From positions 1 through 64,000 of the forward strand of contig JBCBMW010000012.1 in assembly GCA_039822105.1 (NCBI GenBank): a stretch of DNA of 64,000 nt, written 5' to 3'. Below, piece after piece: positions 21,973-31,083 of the stretch (its first letter is position 1; each line of letters opens with the position of its first letter). The notes under the pieces were generated by a model. The model was not told the DNA's origin. It searched no databases and saw only the letters and a program-made list of their open reading frames with translations. Source of the stretch: Parvularcula sp039822105 (GTDB taxonomy: Bacteria > Pseudomonadota > Alphaproteobacteria > Caulobacterales > Parvularculaceae). The translations under genes were made by a program, and so were the position numbers.

Positions 21973-22814
21973 GTGACGGCGAAGGTAAGACGCTCGCGGA
22001 TGCGGTGGCGTTCTACCTTGAGGAGGGCGGTGAAGAGCGGTTCATGCTTGAGATCTTGGAGGCCCGAGGCCTATCCGAACTCGCCGATATCAATCGAACA
22101 TGGATGGTGGAGCTTGCCAAAGAGCTTTACGGCGAGAACGCGAACCCTGCGACGGTGAACCGCCAACTCTACACACCGATGATTGCGGTACTGAACAGTG
22201 CGGCGGACCTGGATTGGTGCCCTCCCCCGCGGCTCAAACGCCCCAAGGGTCACGGCAGGCAACCCACACGGGTGAAGTGGCTGGCCCCCGAAACCGTCGA
22301 ACGAGGCATCGAAGCCGGTGATCCGCACGACGTCGCGATACTGGTCGCCTTCGTGGGAATCGGTCTCCGCGAGGAAGACATGGTGAAACGGCTGGTCTGG
22401 GATGAGGTGTGGCTCGAACACAAAGAGGCTCGCGTCGATATCGGAAAGAGTGACGATGAGCTGCACAAGGTCTTCTTGCAGCCCCGAGTCATTGATGCGC
22501 TGCGCTCACTACCTCAGTCGACGACGGGCCCGGTCCTGCGCAGGCCAAACGGCGATGCCTACGCCAAAGAGGCGCGGTATCAGTTCAAGCCAACATGGGG
22601 GCGCATCGCGAAGGCAGCGGATATTCCTCACTTCACCAGCCACCAGCTTCGCCACACGTGGGCGACATGGCACCATGCGGTTCACAAAAACCTCGTGAGG
22701 CTCCGCGACGAAGGCAGTTGGAAGTCAGTGGCCATGGTAGAGCGCTACGCCAAGAATGCGCCCCCTGACCTCAAAGAGCGGCTTCTAGCCCTTGGATGGA
22801 CGATGGAGGCATGA
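21813..22814 (+). CDS. Tyrosine recombinase integrase
   Basis: A 333-residue tyrosine recombinase, the enzyme that joins attP and attB. It has a SAM-like core-binding domain (residues about 50-125) and a catalytic domain. Catalytic residues visible are Arg in GIGLREEDM, His and Arg in SHQLRHTW, Trp in DEGSWKSV and Tyr in MVERYAKN. All key positions are present, so it should be active. It ends 113 bp before the 3' end of tRNA-Thr. Confidence 0.95.
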   Translation: MLRVTRREDSPYYYVEGRVAGRRFKRSTQTTNKKSAEKLCRKWQTALHNRLVIGDGEGKTLADAVAFYLEEGGEERFMLEILEARGLSELADINRTWMVELAKELYGENANPATVNRQLYTPMIAVLNSAADLDWCPPPRLKRPKGHGRQPTRVKWLAPETVERGIEAGDPHDVAILVAFVGIGLREEDMVKRLVWDEVWLEHKEARVDIGKSDDELHKVFLQPRVIDALRSLPQSTTGPVLRRPNGDAYAKEARYQFKPTWGRIAKAADIPHFTSHQLRHTWATWHHAVHKNLVRLRDEGSWKSVAMVERYAKNAPPDLKERLLALGWTMEA

Positions 22815-22927
22815 TCCGACCACAGATAGTGGGGTCATTCTGGTGTCACCACTTTCCATGTTCTCGCGATGTTTCGGCGAATTCGGTGTTATAGATAACT
22901 TTCCGCGACCGAAACGATGGAGGGAAA
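22815..22927. other. Probable integrase-side attachment region
   Basis: The 113 bp between the integrase stop and tRNA-Thr hold no gene. An inverted repeat GTTTCGG (22871-22877) and CCGAAAC (22909-22915) sits near the tRNA and could be an arm-type site. The crossover core is expected inside the tRNA 3' half; its duplicate copy should lie left of the window. Confidence 0.5.
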
Positions 22928-23002
<75 letters not shown>

Positions 23003-23059
23003 TTAAGAACAGGCGTAATGGCGGCGGTTTGCGGCCGCGTCAACGTCTAGAATGCGCGC

Positions 23060-23962
23060 TCACGCCAGCATTTTGTCGATATCGAGAACCAGGATTGCAC
23101 TGGCGCCCAAAGCTTTGAGCTCTTCGAGCATCTCCCAAACCACGGCCTCCCGGCAGACGGTGTGAACGGCCACCATGTCGCTCTCGCCCGCCAGGTCGAG
23201 GATGGTCGGCCTCTCGGCCGCTGGCAGCACCGCGGTGATTTTATCAAGAGCAGAGCGCGGGCAGTTGAGCATCACATATTTGGCGTCGCGGCTGCGTTGA
23301 ACACCCTCAATCCGCAGGCGGAGGGCCTTGGCGGTCGCGGCTTTCTCGGGGTCGTCCGCGAAATCGCCGCCGATCAGAAGGGCTTGGGAGCGATAGATCG
23401 TCTCCGCCACGACCAAGCCATTGGTTTCAAGCGTCGCGCCGGTGGAGACAATATCGCAAACAGCATCGGCCACGCCGAGCCGCGGGGCGATTTCGTGGGC
23501 GCCATTCATGATCACAGACTCAGCGCCATCGACCCCCTGCCCCTCAAGCCAGTGGTCCGTCAGGGCCGGATACGAGGTCGCAATCTTGAGGCCATCGAGC
23601 TGCCTTGGACCTTGATAATCAAGCTCTTTAGGAACAGCGATACAAAGCCGGCATTGGGAGAAGCCAAGCTCGGTCACCATCGGCACACGGTCTTTCAACC
23701 GTCCCGCGCAGCGCTCCTCCTCATAGACATTGCCGCCGACAATGCCGAGGTCGCTCGCGCCGCTCGCCACAAGCGCCGGAATGTCATCGTCCCGCACCAG
23801 GAGCAGATCGATCGGCAGTTCAGCAATCCGCGCGTAAAGACGGCTTTTTGATTGGCTCACCGACAAACCGCAGCGCTTGAGAAGTTCGAACGTCTCGTCG
23901 GCCAAGCGGCCCTTTTTTTGGACGGCCAGTTTTACGCGGCCAGCGGTCTCATCGGTGCTCAC
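23060..23962 (-). CDS. hisG: ATP phosphoribosyltransferase
   Basis: A 300-residue HisG, first step of histidine synthesis (PRPP plus ATP to phosphoribosyl-ATP). The long form has two periplasmic-binding-like lobes (KGRLADETFELLKRCGL near residue 18; GASDLGIVGGNV near 68; CDIVSTGATLETNGL near 170) and a C-terminal regulatory domain (residues about 225-300). This form does not need HisZ; none was seen here. It stands alone just outside the prophage. Confidence 0.95.
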   Translation of the reverse strand: MSTDETAGRVKLAVQKKGRLADETFELLKRCGLSVSQSKSRLYARIAELPIDLLLVRDDDIPALVASGASDLGIVGGNVYEEERCAGRLKDRVPMVTELGFSQCRLCIAVPKELDYQGPRQLDGLKIATSYPALTDHWLEGQGVDGAESVIMNGAHEIAPRLGVADAVCDIVSTGATLETNGLVVAETIYRSQALLIGGDFADDPEKAATAKALRLRIEGVQRSRDAKYVMLNCPRSALDKITAVLPAAERPTILDLAGESDMVAVHTVCREAVVWEMLEELKALGASAILVLDIDKMLA

Positions 23963-24163
23963 GGGTCATATCTCCTCGAACCCATCGGCGGGTCCTGGGC
24001 GCGCCGCCTAGCAAGCCTGACCCACCAGCGCCAGCAATCCCGAAGCCGCTTCAATGCTTTCCGCTCGCTTTACGGAATAGTGAGGCAGATCGAGTGAGAT
24101 GTGGCTTGCGGACGCAGGCGAAGTCACGCCAAAAAATGGCGACAGGGATTTGGGACAGATTTT

Positions 24164-24652
24164 ATGCGTGCATGGGGCCTTTGGGGTGCCGCCTTCCTGG
24201 TGTTGAGTGCGTTCACTGCCGCCAACGCAGCTGATCTTGAGGTCGCAGGTCACTGGTACACCGACGACCGCAGCTCAATCATCACTATTGAAGATTGCGG
24301 CAATGGCACGCCGTGCGGCGTGGTCCAGTGGTTGAGCCCTGACGTGGCCGATCACGCCTATGACAGCAACAATCGCGACGAGTCCCTGCGGAACCGGCCC
24401 ATTGTCGGAATGAGCCTCCTCAGCGGGTTCAAATCCAAAGAAAACGGCTGCTGGCGTAAGGGAAACATCTACAATCCTGAGGATGGCCGAACCTACCGCG
24501 CGCGCATGGAACTTATTTCAAATGATTCCTTATCTGTTTCCGGATGCTTAGGCCCCATTTGTAAAACCCTGATATGGCATCGCGCTTCGGATGTTGAGGA
24601 GACGCAGGTCTCTGGCACCGAGGAGCAAGGCGAGGACTTGGCCTCGCTCTAG
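24164..24652 (+). CDS. DUF2147 exported protein
   Basis: A 162-residue secreted protein. MRAWGLWGAAFLVLSAFTA is a clear signal peptide with cleavage near ANA-AD. The mature part has the DUF2147 pattern (GHWYTDDRSSIITIEDCGN; IYNPEDGRTYRARMEL; VSGCLGPIC), with two probable disulfides. The ATG at 24164 avoids a basic upstream extension. Role unknown; envelope stress and metabolism-linked roles are proposed for the family. Confidence 0.85.
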   Translation: MRAWGLWGAAFLVLSAFTAANAADLEVAGHWYTDDRSSIITIEDCGNGTPCGVVQWLSPDVADHAYDSNNRDESLRNRPIVGMSLLSGFKSKENGCWRKGNIYNPEDGRTYRARMELISNDSLSVSGCLGPICKTLIWHRASDVEETQVSGTEEQGEDLASL

Positions 24653-24667
24653 GGTTGAGTGAGGGTC

Positions 24668-25615
24668 ATGGCGGAAGCCACCGAACAGGAAGCGGATCTC
24701 GAGCCGAAATCGAACAAGTTGCTGTCGGCGCTTGCTTCGTTTGGCCCGCTCATTGTTCTCACCGTTGTGGTCGCCCTTCAGATCGATGACTTCTTCGAGC
24801 AGCCTGAGCCCGTTGAGGAGCGCCCCACCTATTATACCTCGGTTGCCGTGACGCTGGTCGCGGGAAAGGCTGAGGAGCGCTCCCTCCAGTTCTCTGGAGA
24901 AGCCGTGCCGGAGCGCGAAGTGGCGCTTCGGGTGGACGACAATGCGCGGGTGATGCGGGTGCCGGTTCGGTTGGGGGAGCGCGTGGTCTCCGGCCAAACG
25001 ATTTGCGAGCTTCGCTATAGCGGTCGCCAAAGCGCAGTGGCGCTAACCACGCCGATTAACGGCCAGGTGAATGCGCTCAGCGGTGCGCCCGGCTCAACGC
25101 TTAAGCGCGGATCGAGCTGCGCATCGATCGTGGATACCTCATCGATGGTCGTTCGAACCCAGGTGCGGCCCCACGAGGCGATGACCATCGCCGCCGGAGA
25201 TCGCGCCGACATAGCGATCGCGGGTCAAAACCGCGAAGCGCAAGTCCATTACGTTCACCCAGAAGAGCATCAGACCGATGACGAGATGCGGACGCTCGAG
25301 CTGCATACGGAGGACCTCACCGGTATCAAGGTGGGAGACGCGGCCACCATCGAAGTGCGCACGACGCAGATCGAAGCTGCTGTCGTTCCGCAAAGTGCGC
25401 TCATCATGGTACCGGGCAAAGGCCTCAGTGTACAGATTGTCAGTGGGGATGGGCCAACAGGTGTCGTGATCACTGTGCCCGTCGAGATCATCGCCGCAGC
25501 GCCAGAGGGACTCTATGTTCGCGGTCTTCCCCGCGAAGCGCGGCTGATCGTGAATGAACAGCGCGGCAAGGCCGCGTCTGAAGGAGAGACGGTGCGGATC
25601 GGCCGTGTGACCTGA
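24668..25615 (+). CDS. RND-type membrane fusion (adaptor) protein
   Basis: A 315-residue protein with one N-terminal membrane segment (about residues 20-38, FGPLIVLTVVVALQI) and a periplasmic lipoyl/barrel-sandwich pattern (REVALRVDDNARVMRVPVRLGERV) with a beta-barrel region. GAGGG precedes the ATG at 24668. Such adaptors link an inner-membrane pump to an outer-membrane channel, but no pump gene adjoins it; the downstream gene is a thiolase on the other strand. Substrate unknown. Confidence 0.7.
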   Translation: MAEATEQEADLEPKSNKLLSALASFGPLIVLTVVVALQIDDFFEQPEPVEERPTYYTSVAVTLVAGKAEERSLQFSGEAVPEREVALRVDDNARVMRVPVRLGERVVSGQTICELRYSGRQSAVALTTPINGQVNALSGAPGSTLKRGSSCASIVDTSSMVVRTQVRPHEAMTIAAGDRADIAIAGQNREAQVHYVHPEEHQTDDEMRTLELHTEDLTGIKVGDAATIEVRTTQIEAAVVPQSALIMVPGKGLSVQIVSGDGPTGVVITVPVEIIAAAPEGLYVRGLPREARLIVNEQRGKAASEGETVRIGRVT

Positions 25616-25636
25616 TCCGCACGCGTCTATTTTAAC

Positions 25637-26836
25637 TTAGTAGACTTCGAAGAGCCCTGCTGCGCCCTGGCCACCGCCAACACACATCGTCACCACAACA
25701 TATTTCGCGCCAACCCGCTTACCAGCGAGAAGAGCATGCATGGTCATCCGTGCACCGGACATGCCGTAAGGGTGACCGATGGAGATCGCGCCGCCGTCGA
25801 TGTTGAGGCGCTCATCCGGGATACCGAGCTTGTCACGGCAGTAGAGAACCTGGCTGGCGAACGCTTCATTGAGTTCCCAAAGGCCGATGTCATCCATCTT
25901 GAGGCCATTGCGTTCCAGAAGCTTTGGCACAGCGAAGACCGGACCGATGCCCATTTCATCAGGGTTCGTACCAGCAGCCGCGAAGCCTACATAACGGCCG
26001 AGCGGTTGAAGACCCGCCTTCTCGGCCGCTTTCGCTTCCATCACCACAACAGCGCCAGCGCCGTCTGACAGCTGGCTCGCGTTACCAGCGGTGATGTGCT
26101 TGCCCTCTTTGATGACCCGGCCGTTCTTGTAGACCGGCTGAAGGCCTTGAAGACCCTCAAGCGTCGTTTCCGGACGGTTGCCTTCGTCCTTCTCCAGCGT
26201 CACTTCAAGCTCGGAGACCTCGCCGGTCTCTTTGTTCTTCCGCTGCATAACGCTCGGCATCGGCACGATTTCGTCACTGTAGTGACCAGCCTGCTGCGCC
26301 TCGTGGGTTCGCATTTGCGACTTGTAGGCATACTCGTCCTGCGCATCCCGGGTGACGCCGTAGCGCTCGGCGACGATCTCTGCCGTCTCGATCATCGGCA
26401 TATACGTGTCCGGAATGTTTTCCATGAGCCATGGGTCAGGGAACACGATCTGCGCGTCAGGCGTTTGGTTGGTCGAGATCGACTCCACACCGCCAGCAAC
26501 AACCGTCGTCATGTTATCGACGATGATCTGCTTCGCAGCGGTCGAGATCGCTGCCATGCCTGATCCGCACTGGCGATCCAGCGTTGTGCCCGGAACATCA
26601 AAGCCGAGCTCAGCGCGCAGCGCCGCCTGACGGCCAAGGTTCATCCCGCCAGTGCGAAGCTGCATGGCCTGGCCGATGACACAATCATCGACTGTGCCGG
26701 GCTCAATGCCGGCCCGTGCCACAGCATGCTTGACCGCATGGCCAGCAAGGGCAACCGCACCGGTTTGGTTGAAGGCACCGCGATAGGCTTTACCAATCGG
26801 CGTCCGTGCCGCCGAAACGATGACTGCTTCTCTCAT
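25637..26836 (-). CDS. Acetyl-CoA acyltransferase (thiolase)
   Basis: A 399-residue thiolase. The nucleophilic Cys lies in RQCGSGMAAI near residue 92, and the C-terminal His and Cys sites in ISIGHPYGMSGARM and TMCVGGGQGAAG. It cleaves 3-ketoacyl-CoA in beta-oxidation, or acts in the reverse direction. It is the last gene of a fatty-acid cluster with two acyl-CoA dehydrogenases on the same strand, spaced by 9 bp from the first. Confidence 0.93.
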   Translation of the reverse strand: MREAVIVSAARTPIGKAYRGAFNQTGAVALAGHAVKHAVARAGIEPGTVDDCVIGQAMQLRTGGMNLGRQAALRAELGFDVPGTTLDRQCGSGMAAISTAAKQIIVDNMTTVVAGGVESISTNQTPDAQIVFPDPWLMENIPDTYMPMIETAEIVAERYGVTRDAQDEYAYKSQMRTHEAQQAGHYSDEIVPMPSVMQRKNKETGEVSELEVTLEKDEGNRPETTLEGLQGLQPVYKNGRVIKEGKHITAGNASQLSDGAGAVVVMEAKAAEKAGLQPLGRYVGFAAAGTNPDEMGIGPVFAVPKLLERNGLKMDDIGLWELNEAFASQVLYCRDKLGIPDERLNIDGGAISIGHPYGMSGARMTMHALLAGKRVGAKYVVVTMCVGGGQGAAGLFEVY

Positions 26837-26845
26837 CTTTTTCTC

Positions 26846-27985
26846 CTAGTACTGCAGAACGGCCGCAAGGCGGTTCTTGTGGAAGTCACTATCACCAAAC
26901 ATCTCGTTGGCGACGCGCACGCGCTTCATGAAGAAGCCAACATCATAATCGTCCGTCATGCCGATACCGCCATGCATCTGCACGGCTTCATTCGCAGCCA
27001 AGCGGGCCACTTGACCGATCTTTGCCTTTGCGAGGCTCACCGCTGACGCCGAACTTGCGATATCGCTGTCCAGTTCGTCGAGCGCTTGGTGCGCGACGGC
27101 CTTGGCGATCTCAATCTCCGTGTAGAGATGAGCGGCGCGGTGCTGCAGCGCTTGGAAGCTACCGATGCGGCTGCCGAACTGCTCACGCTGCTTGAGGTAG
27201 TCGAGCGTCATCTCGAACGATGCTTCCGACGCCCCGGCCATCTCTGACGCGAGGCCTGCGCGGCCTGCGTTGAGGATCATCTCCAGGCCTTCGAGCCCCT
27301 GATCGACTTTGCCAAGTACGGCATCACCATCCACCTCAACGTCGTCGAGCTTGATACGTGCATGCGCACGATCATCCACTGTCCGCATACGGTCACGGGT
27401 CACACCGGCGGCATTCGCGTCGACCAAGAACAGCGTGATGCCGTCATTGTCATTCTCATCGCCTGAGGTCCGCGCGGCCACGATCAGCTGATCTGCCGAT
27501 GTGCCCTCGGCGACAAAAGCCTTCTCACCAGAGAGCTTGAACCCGTTCCCAGAGCGCTCGGCTTTCATCGTGACGTGGTTCGGTGTGTGCTTGCGCGCCT
27601 CATCGCTGGCGATAGCAAAGATCGTCTCGCCTGCCGCAATCTTGGGCAGATGCGTCGCCTTCTGATCATCCGTACCGAGCTTCGTCAGCGCTGTCGCCGC
27701 CATGATCGCGGTCGCCAGATAAGGACTTGCCGTCAGTGTGCGTCCAAGCTCCTGGGCGACAAGGCCTGCACCAACGTAACCAAAGTCAGAACCACCGAAC
27801 TCTTCCGGCACCAAGATGCCGGTGAACCCAAGCTCAGCCATCTGCGCCCAGAGGCCACGGTCGAAACTCTCCGGCACGTCCTCATCGCGAATGCGGCGGA
27901 ACTCAGAAATCGGGCTTTTCTCTTCCGCGAAATTCCGGGCGGTCTCCTGCAGCATTTGCTGCTCTTCGCTCAACACAAGCGGCAT
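26846..27985 (-). CDS. Acyl-CoA dehydrogenase
   Basis: A 379-residue flavoenzyme that introduces the 2,3-double bond in acyl-CoA. Signature segments are FAIASDEARKHTP, the middle beta domain, ALQHRAAHLYTEIEIAK and the C-terminal QMHGGIGMTDDYDVG. It is co-directional with the thiolase after a 9-bp gap. Chain length not inferable. Confidence 0.9.
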   Translation of the reverse strand: MPLVLSEEQQMLQETARNFAEEKSPISEFRRIRDEDVPESFDRGLWAQMAELGFTGILVPEEFGGSDFGYVGAGLVAQELGRTLTASPYLATAIMAATALTKLGTDDQKATHLPKIAAGETIFAIASDEARKHTPNHVTMKAERSGNGFKLSGEKAFVAEGTSADQLIVAARTSGDENDNDGITLFLVDANAAGVTRDRMRTVDDRAHARIKLDDVEVDGDAVLGKVDQGLEGLEMILNAGRAGLASEMAGASEASFEMTLDYLKQREQFGSRIGSFQALQHRAAHLYTEIEIAKAVAHQALDELDSDIASSASAVSLAKAKIGQVARLAANEAVQMHGGIGMTDDYDVGFFMKRVRVANEMFGDSDFHKNRLAAVLQY

Positions 27986-28142
27986 AGCGTCTCCTCGACG
28001 TCAACTATTGGCCAAAGCCAAGACAATTGTTTTCAGTACTCTGCCATCCCAGATCGGCGAGGGAAAGCAGATGATCCATGACAGCCGCGTGAGGGAAACT
28101 GATCGCCTCACAGGGCTAGAGATAGGCATGATTTCACTTGCG

Positions 28143-28164
28143 AAAAAGCCCGCTGACGCGGGCT
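28143..28164 (-). terminator. Rho-independent terminator
   Basis: On the minus strand AGCCCGC-GTCA-GCGGGCT is followed by TTTTT, a compact terminator 24 bp after the stop of the 28188 gene. It separates the two acyl-CoA dehydrogenase genes, so the downstream pair probably has its own promoter. Confidence 0.8.
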
Positions 28165-28187
28165 CTCTCTTAAGATTGTGGGTCTCG

Positions 28188-29375
28188 CTAGGAGCTTGGA
28201 AGCTCCAAGATCCGCTTCGCGATGATGTTGAGCTGCACCTCTGATGTGCCGCCCTCGATCGAGTTCGCCCGGGTACGGAGCCACATGCGAGCACGTTCCC
28301 CGTCGTTCGTGCGATCGTTCTCCCACTCAAGCTCGTCAGAACCGCCGATATCCATCATCAGTTCCATACGGCGCTTGTTGAGTTCGGTGCCGTAGTATTT
28401 GAGCATCGAGGATGCAGCGCCGAGAGAGACGCCCTGCTTGGCTTTATCCTTCACCGAACGGAGCAGCGTTTGGTAAGCCCAGCCATCCACATCGCATTCC
28501 GATGCACGTGCACGGAGCATCCCGTCAGCAACTTGACCACGTTCGTCCGTACCAAGCTCTTGCGCAGCGATCTGACCGATGAGGCGGGTGCCCGACATGC
28601 TCATGCTCGAGATCATTTCGCGCTCATGCGTCAGCAGGTAGGTTGCCACCTTCCAACCTTCATGGAGTTCACCGATAATCTCTTCGCCGTCTTTTGGCAC
28701 CTTCACGTTATCGAGGAAGGTCTCACAGAACGGCGACCGGCCCGAAATCAGTTTGATCGGACGGGTCGAGACGCCTTCTGATTCCATGTCGAACAGCATG
28801 AAGCTGATGCCGTGATGCTTTGCACCAGAGCCATCCGTCCGTACAAGGCAGAAAATCCAGTCCGCTTTATCAGCATACGACGTCCAAACTTTCTGGCCGT
28901 TGATCAACCAATGATCGCCTTTGTCTTCTGCCCTGGTCTTGAGGCTCGCAAGGTCCGAACCCGAACCTGGCTCAGAATAGCCTTGGCACCAACGGATCTC
29001 ACCGCGCGCAATCGGCGGCAAGAAACGCAGCTTCTGCTCATGGGTACCAAAATGCAGAAGGGCTGGCCCAAGCATGGTGATGCCGAAGTTCTCGTGCGCT
29101 GGCTTCGCTTTGATGCGGCGCATCTCCTCGGTCAGGACCTTGTTTTCTTCTTTCGAGAGGCCGCCGCCGCCATACTCTTTGGGCCAGGTCGGCACTGTCC
29201 AGCCTTTGGCGCCCATGCGCTCGAGCCAGAGCTTTTGGTCTTCAGATTTGAATTCCCATTTGCGGCCGCCCCAGCACGCGTCTTCCGTGCTGTAGTCACC
29301 GCGCATGCCTTCTGGGCAGTTTTCCTCAAGCCAGGCCCGTGTCTCCTGGCGGAATGTTTCAAGGGCATCAGTCAT
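28188..29375 (-). CDS. Acyl-CoA dehydrogenase
   Basis: A 395-residue acyl-CoA dehydrogenase. Typical segments are GYSEPGSGSDLASLKTRAED, WTSYADKADWIFCLVRT and the C-terminal RANSIEGGTSEVQLNIIAKR. The chosen ATG (MTDALETFRQ) has AGGAGG 8 nt upstream; the longer reading to 29432 does not. It is followed by a strong terminator. It belongs functionally with the second dehydrogenase and the thiolase. Confidence 0.9.
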   Translation of the reverse strand: MTDALETFRQETRAWLEENCPEGMRGDYSTEDACWGGRKWEFKSEDQKLWLERMGAKGWTVPTWPKEYGGGGLSKEENKVLTEEMRRIKAKPAHENFGITMLGPALLHFGTHEQKLRFLPPIARGEIRWCQGYSEPGSGSDLASLKTRAEDKGDHWLINGQKVWTSYADKADWIFCLVRTDGSGAKHHGISFMLFDMESEGVSTRPIKLISGRSPFCETFLDNVKVPKDGEEIIGELHEGWKVATYLLTHEREMISSMSMSGTRLIGQIAAQELGTDERGQVADGMLRARASECDVDGWAYQTLLRSVKDKAKQGVSLGAASSMLKYYGTELNKRRMELMMDIGGSDELEWENDRTNDGERARMWLRTRANSIEGGTSEVQLNIIAKRILELPSS

Positions 29376-29465
29376 ATGATCGTCCTCCTGGCCTTCTCGG
29401 GTTGGCCGTTTGGGAGGACTAAAGCATGGCACGGTGCATGCCGTCCATGCGGCGCGACGTGCCTG

Positions 29466-29984
29466 TTATCCAGGAAATGCAGATCTTAGAGCAGCGAGCT
29501 GTCCGGCCGCATCATCGCCGAAGGATTGAGGCGTCTCTTCGGTGAAAAGCTCGCGATCAATCCGCACCACGCGTGCATAGAGCGTGTCGGTCTCATTGAT
29601 CAGGTTCAGCATCCGCTCAGGAAGCCCAGCGGCAGCCTCACTGCCAAGGTGGATACTGTCGGGCTGGCCAATTCGGTATTTCTCGAGGCTCGCCTCATCC
29701 TCAGACATCTCGTCGTCACGCACTGCCCGGAGCACCAGGAGCCAAGATGCGATCTGCATCAGGCGCGTAGTGAGCCGCATCGAAACGCTGGCGTAATTGA
29801 GAGCATCGCGGCGCGGCAGCGTGCGAGCGGCGTTCTTACCGTCTTCGTCGAGGTAAAGAGCCGTCTCTTCGACCAGTTCCATCCCAGAGGCGAACAAGCT
29901 GTTGAACACCTTCGAAGCAACGAAAGGCCCGACATTCCTGATGGCTGCCTCCGCTGGCACCACCTGCAACTCGTCATTCATCAT
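29466..29984 (-). CDS. rcdA: RcdA-family regulator (DUF1465)
   Basis: A 172-residue helical protein close to the Caulobacter RcdA pattern: LFASGMELVEETALYLDEDG, LPRRDALNYASVSMRLTTR, then QIASWLLVLRAVRDDEMS. In Caulobacter, RcdA helps deliver CtrA to ClpXP at the cell pole. Two in-frame ATGs at 29984 and 29981 follow GAGGG at workable spacing. It is a marker of CtrA-type cell-cycle control in the host. Confidence 0.85.
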   Translation of the reverse strand: MMNDELQVVPAEAAIRNVGPFVASKVFNSLFASGMELVEETALYLDEDGKNAARTLPRRDALNYASVSMRLTTRLMQIASWLLVLRAVRDDEMSEDEASLEKYRIGQPDSIHLGSEAAAGLPERMLNLINETDTLYARVVRIDRELFTEETPQSFGDDAAGQLAALRSAFPG

Positions 29985-30105
29985 GCCGTGACCCTCTAGC
30001 ATCTCTCACGATCCCCACGAGAGACGAACCCATTCGTCTTGGAGGACTAGGCGATGATGAGCAACATCCGCGCCAGAAATCTAAATGTCAGGAAATACCG
30101 AGGTT

Positions 30106-31083
30106 TCAGAGGAGTGAGGCGGTCGCCTTCAACAGCTCATCGATGTCGCGGAACAACCCAAAACGGGTCTCACCTGTCTTGGTCAGGTGCACTTTCACCC
30201 GCAGGGCCTCACCGCGCATCTTCTCAAGCTCGTAAACCAAGAGCCGCGCTGACGACCGATCTAGTGCGTCTGCGGTCAGGTAAAGAAAGAGCGGCCGAGA
30301 CAGCGGATAAGTCCCGCTGGCAACCGCATCGCGTGTCGGCTCGACGCCCTCAAGGTAAACGGCATCAAGACCGCCTGCCCCTTCAAAGCTTCTGACCCCA
30401 AAGATCCCCACCGCGTCTCGCACATAGGTGAGCGCGACAGCCGTCGCTTCGTCGTTCTCTCCAGCATCAACCCAAGCGTCGCCGTGGCGCGGCATGGTGG
30501 CCTGAAGGAAGAGCTCCGGATCGTCCTCTTCCAGGCGCGCCAAACAAGGGATGGTGCGAGCGCCGGCTGCGATCCCCAGCCTAATGAACATGTCGCGCGT
30601 TCCAGAGCTCACGGGAGGGCCGAAGAACCGGATGGTGCGGGCGGGCAGCGACCGATCGACGTCGCGCCAGGTGTTCGCGTGGTTAGCCTCAAGGCTGCAT
30701 TCATCCCCGCGCGGCACCATAGCGCCCGCAGCCAGATAGAGCTGCTGAAGCGTGAGTTCCTTAGCGCCCCGCCGGGACGATTGAGCCAACACGATACCGT
30801 CCGTGTCGATCATCACCTCGACGAGTTCGTTGACGCCGTGTTCGGCGCAAACGTCGGCTTCTTCAGGGGTCAGCCTGCGCGATGCGCCAATCAACGACAC
30901 GGCCGCTTCAGAGCACAACTCCTCGAACCCGCGAACAGTGCCCGTCGGCGCGACGATGACATCGTTGAGGTACCCATTGCTCGCCGCTTCAGCAATCAAC
31001 GGCGCGACCGTGGATGAGCCCGCAACTCTGAGATCACCAGGCGCGGCCGCGGCAAGCGCGATGCTCAGGGCGAGACCGATCAC
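30106..31083 (-). CDS. PstS-like periplasmic binding protein
   Basis: A 325-residue exported protein. The N-terminus MIGLALSIALAAAAPG is a signal peptide, followed by the PstS-like motif RVAGSSTVAPLIAEA and later PVSSGTRDMFIRLG. No phosphate ABC genes are near. The start overlaps the stop of the upstream hybrid kinase by 4 bp, so the pair is translationally coupled. It may act as a ligand sensor for the kinase rather than a transporter component, which is inference. Confidence 0.75.
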   Translation of the reverse strand: MIGLALSIALAAAAPGDLRVAGSSTVAPLIAEAASNGYLNDVIVAPTGTVRGFEELCSEAAVSLIGASRRLTPEEADVCAEHGVNELVEVMIDTDGIVLAQSSRRGAKELTLQQLYLAAGAMVPRGDECSLEANHANTWRDVDRSLPARTIRFFGPPVSSGTRDMFIRLGIAAGARTIPCLARLEEDDPELFLQATMPRHGDAWVDAGENDEATAVALTYVRDAVGIFGVRSFEGAGGLDAVYLEGVEPTRDAVASGTYPLSRPLFLYLTADALDRSSARLLVYELEKMRGEALRVKVHLTKTGETRFGLFRDIDELLKATASLL

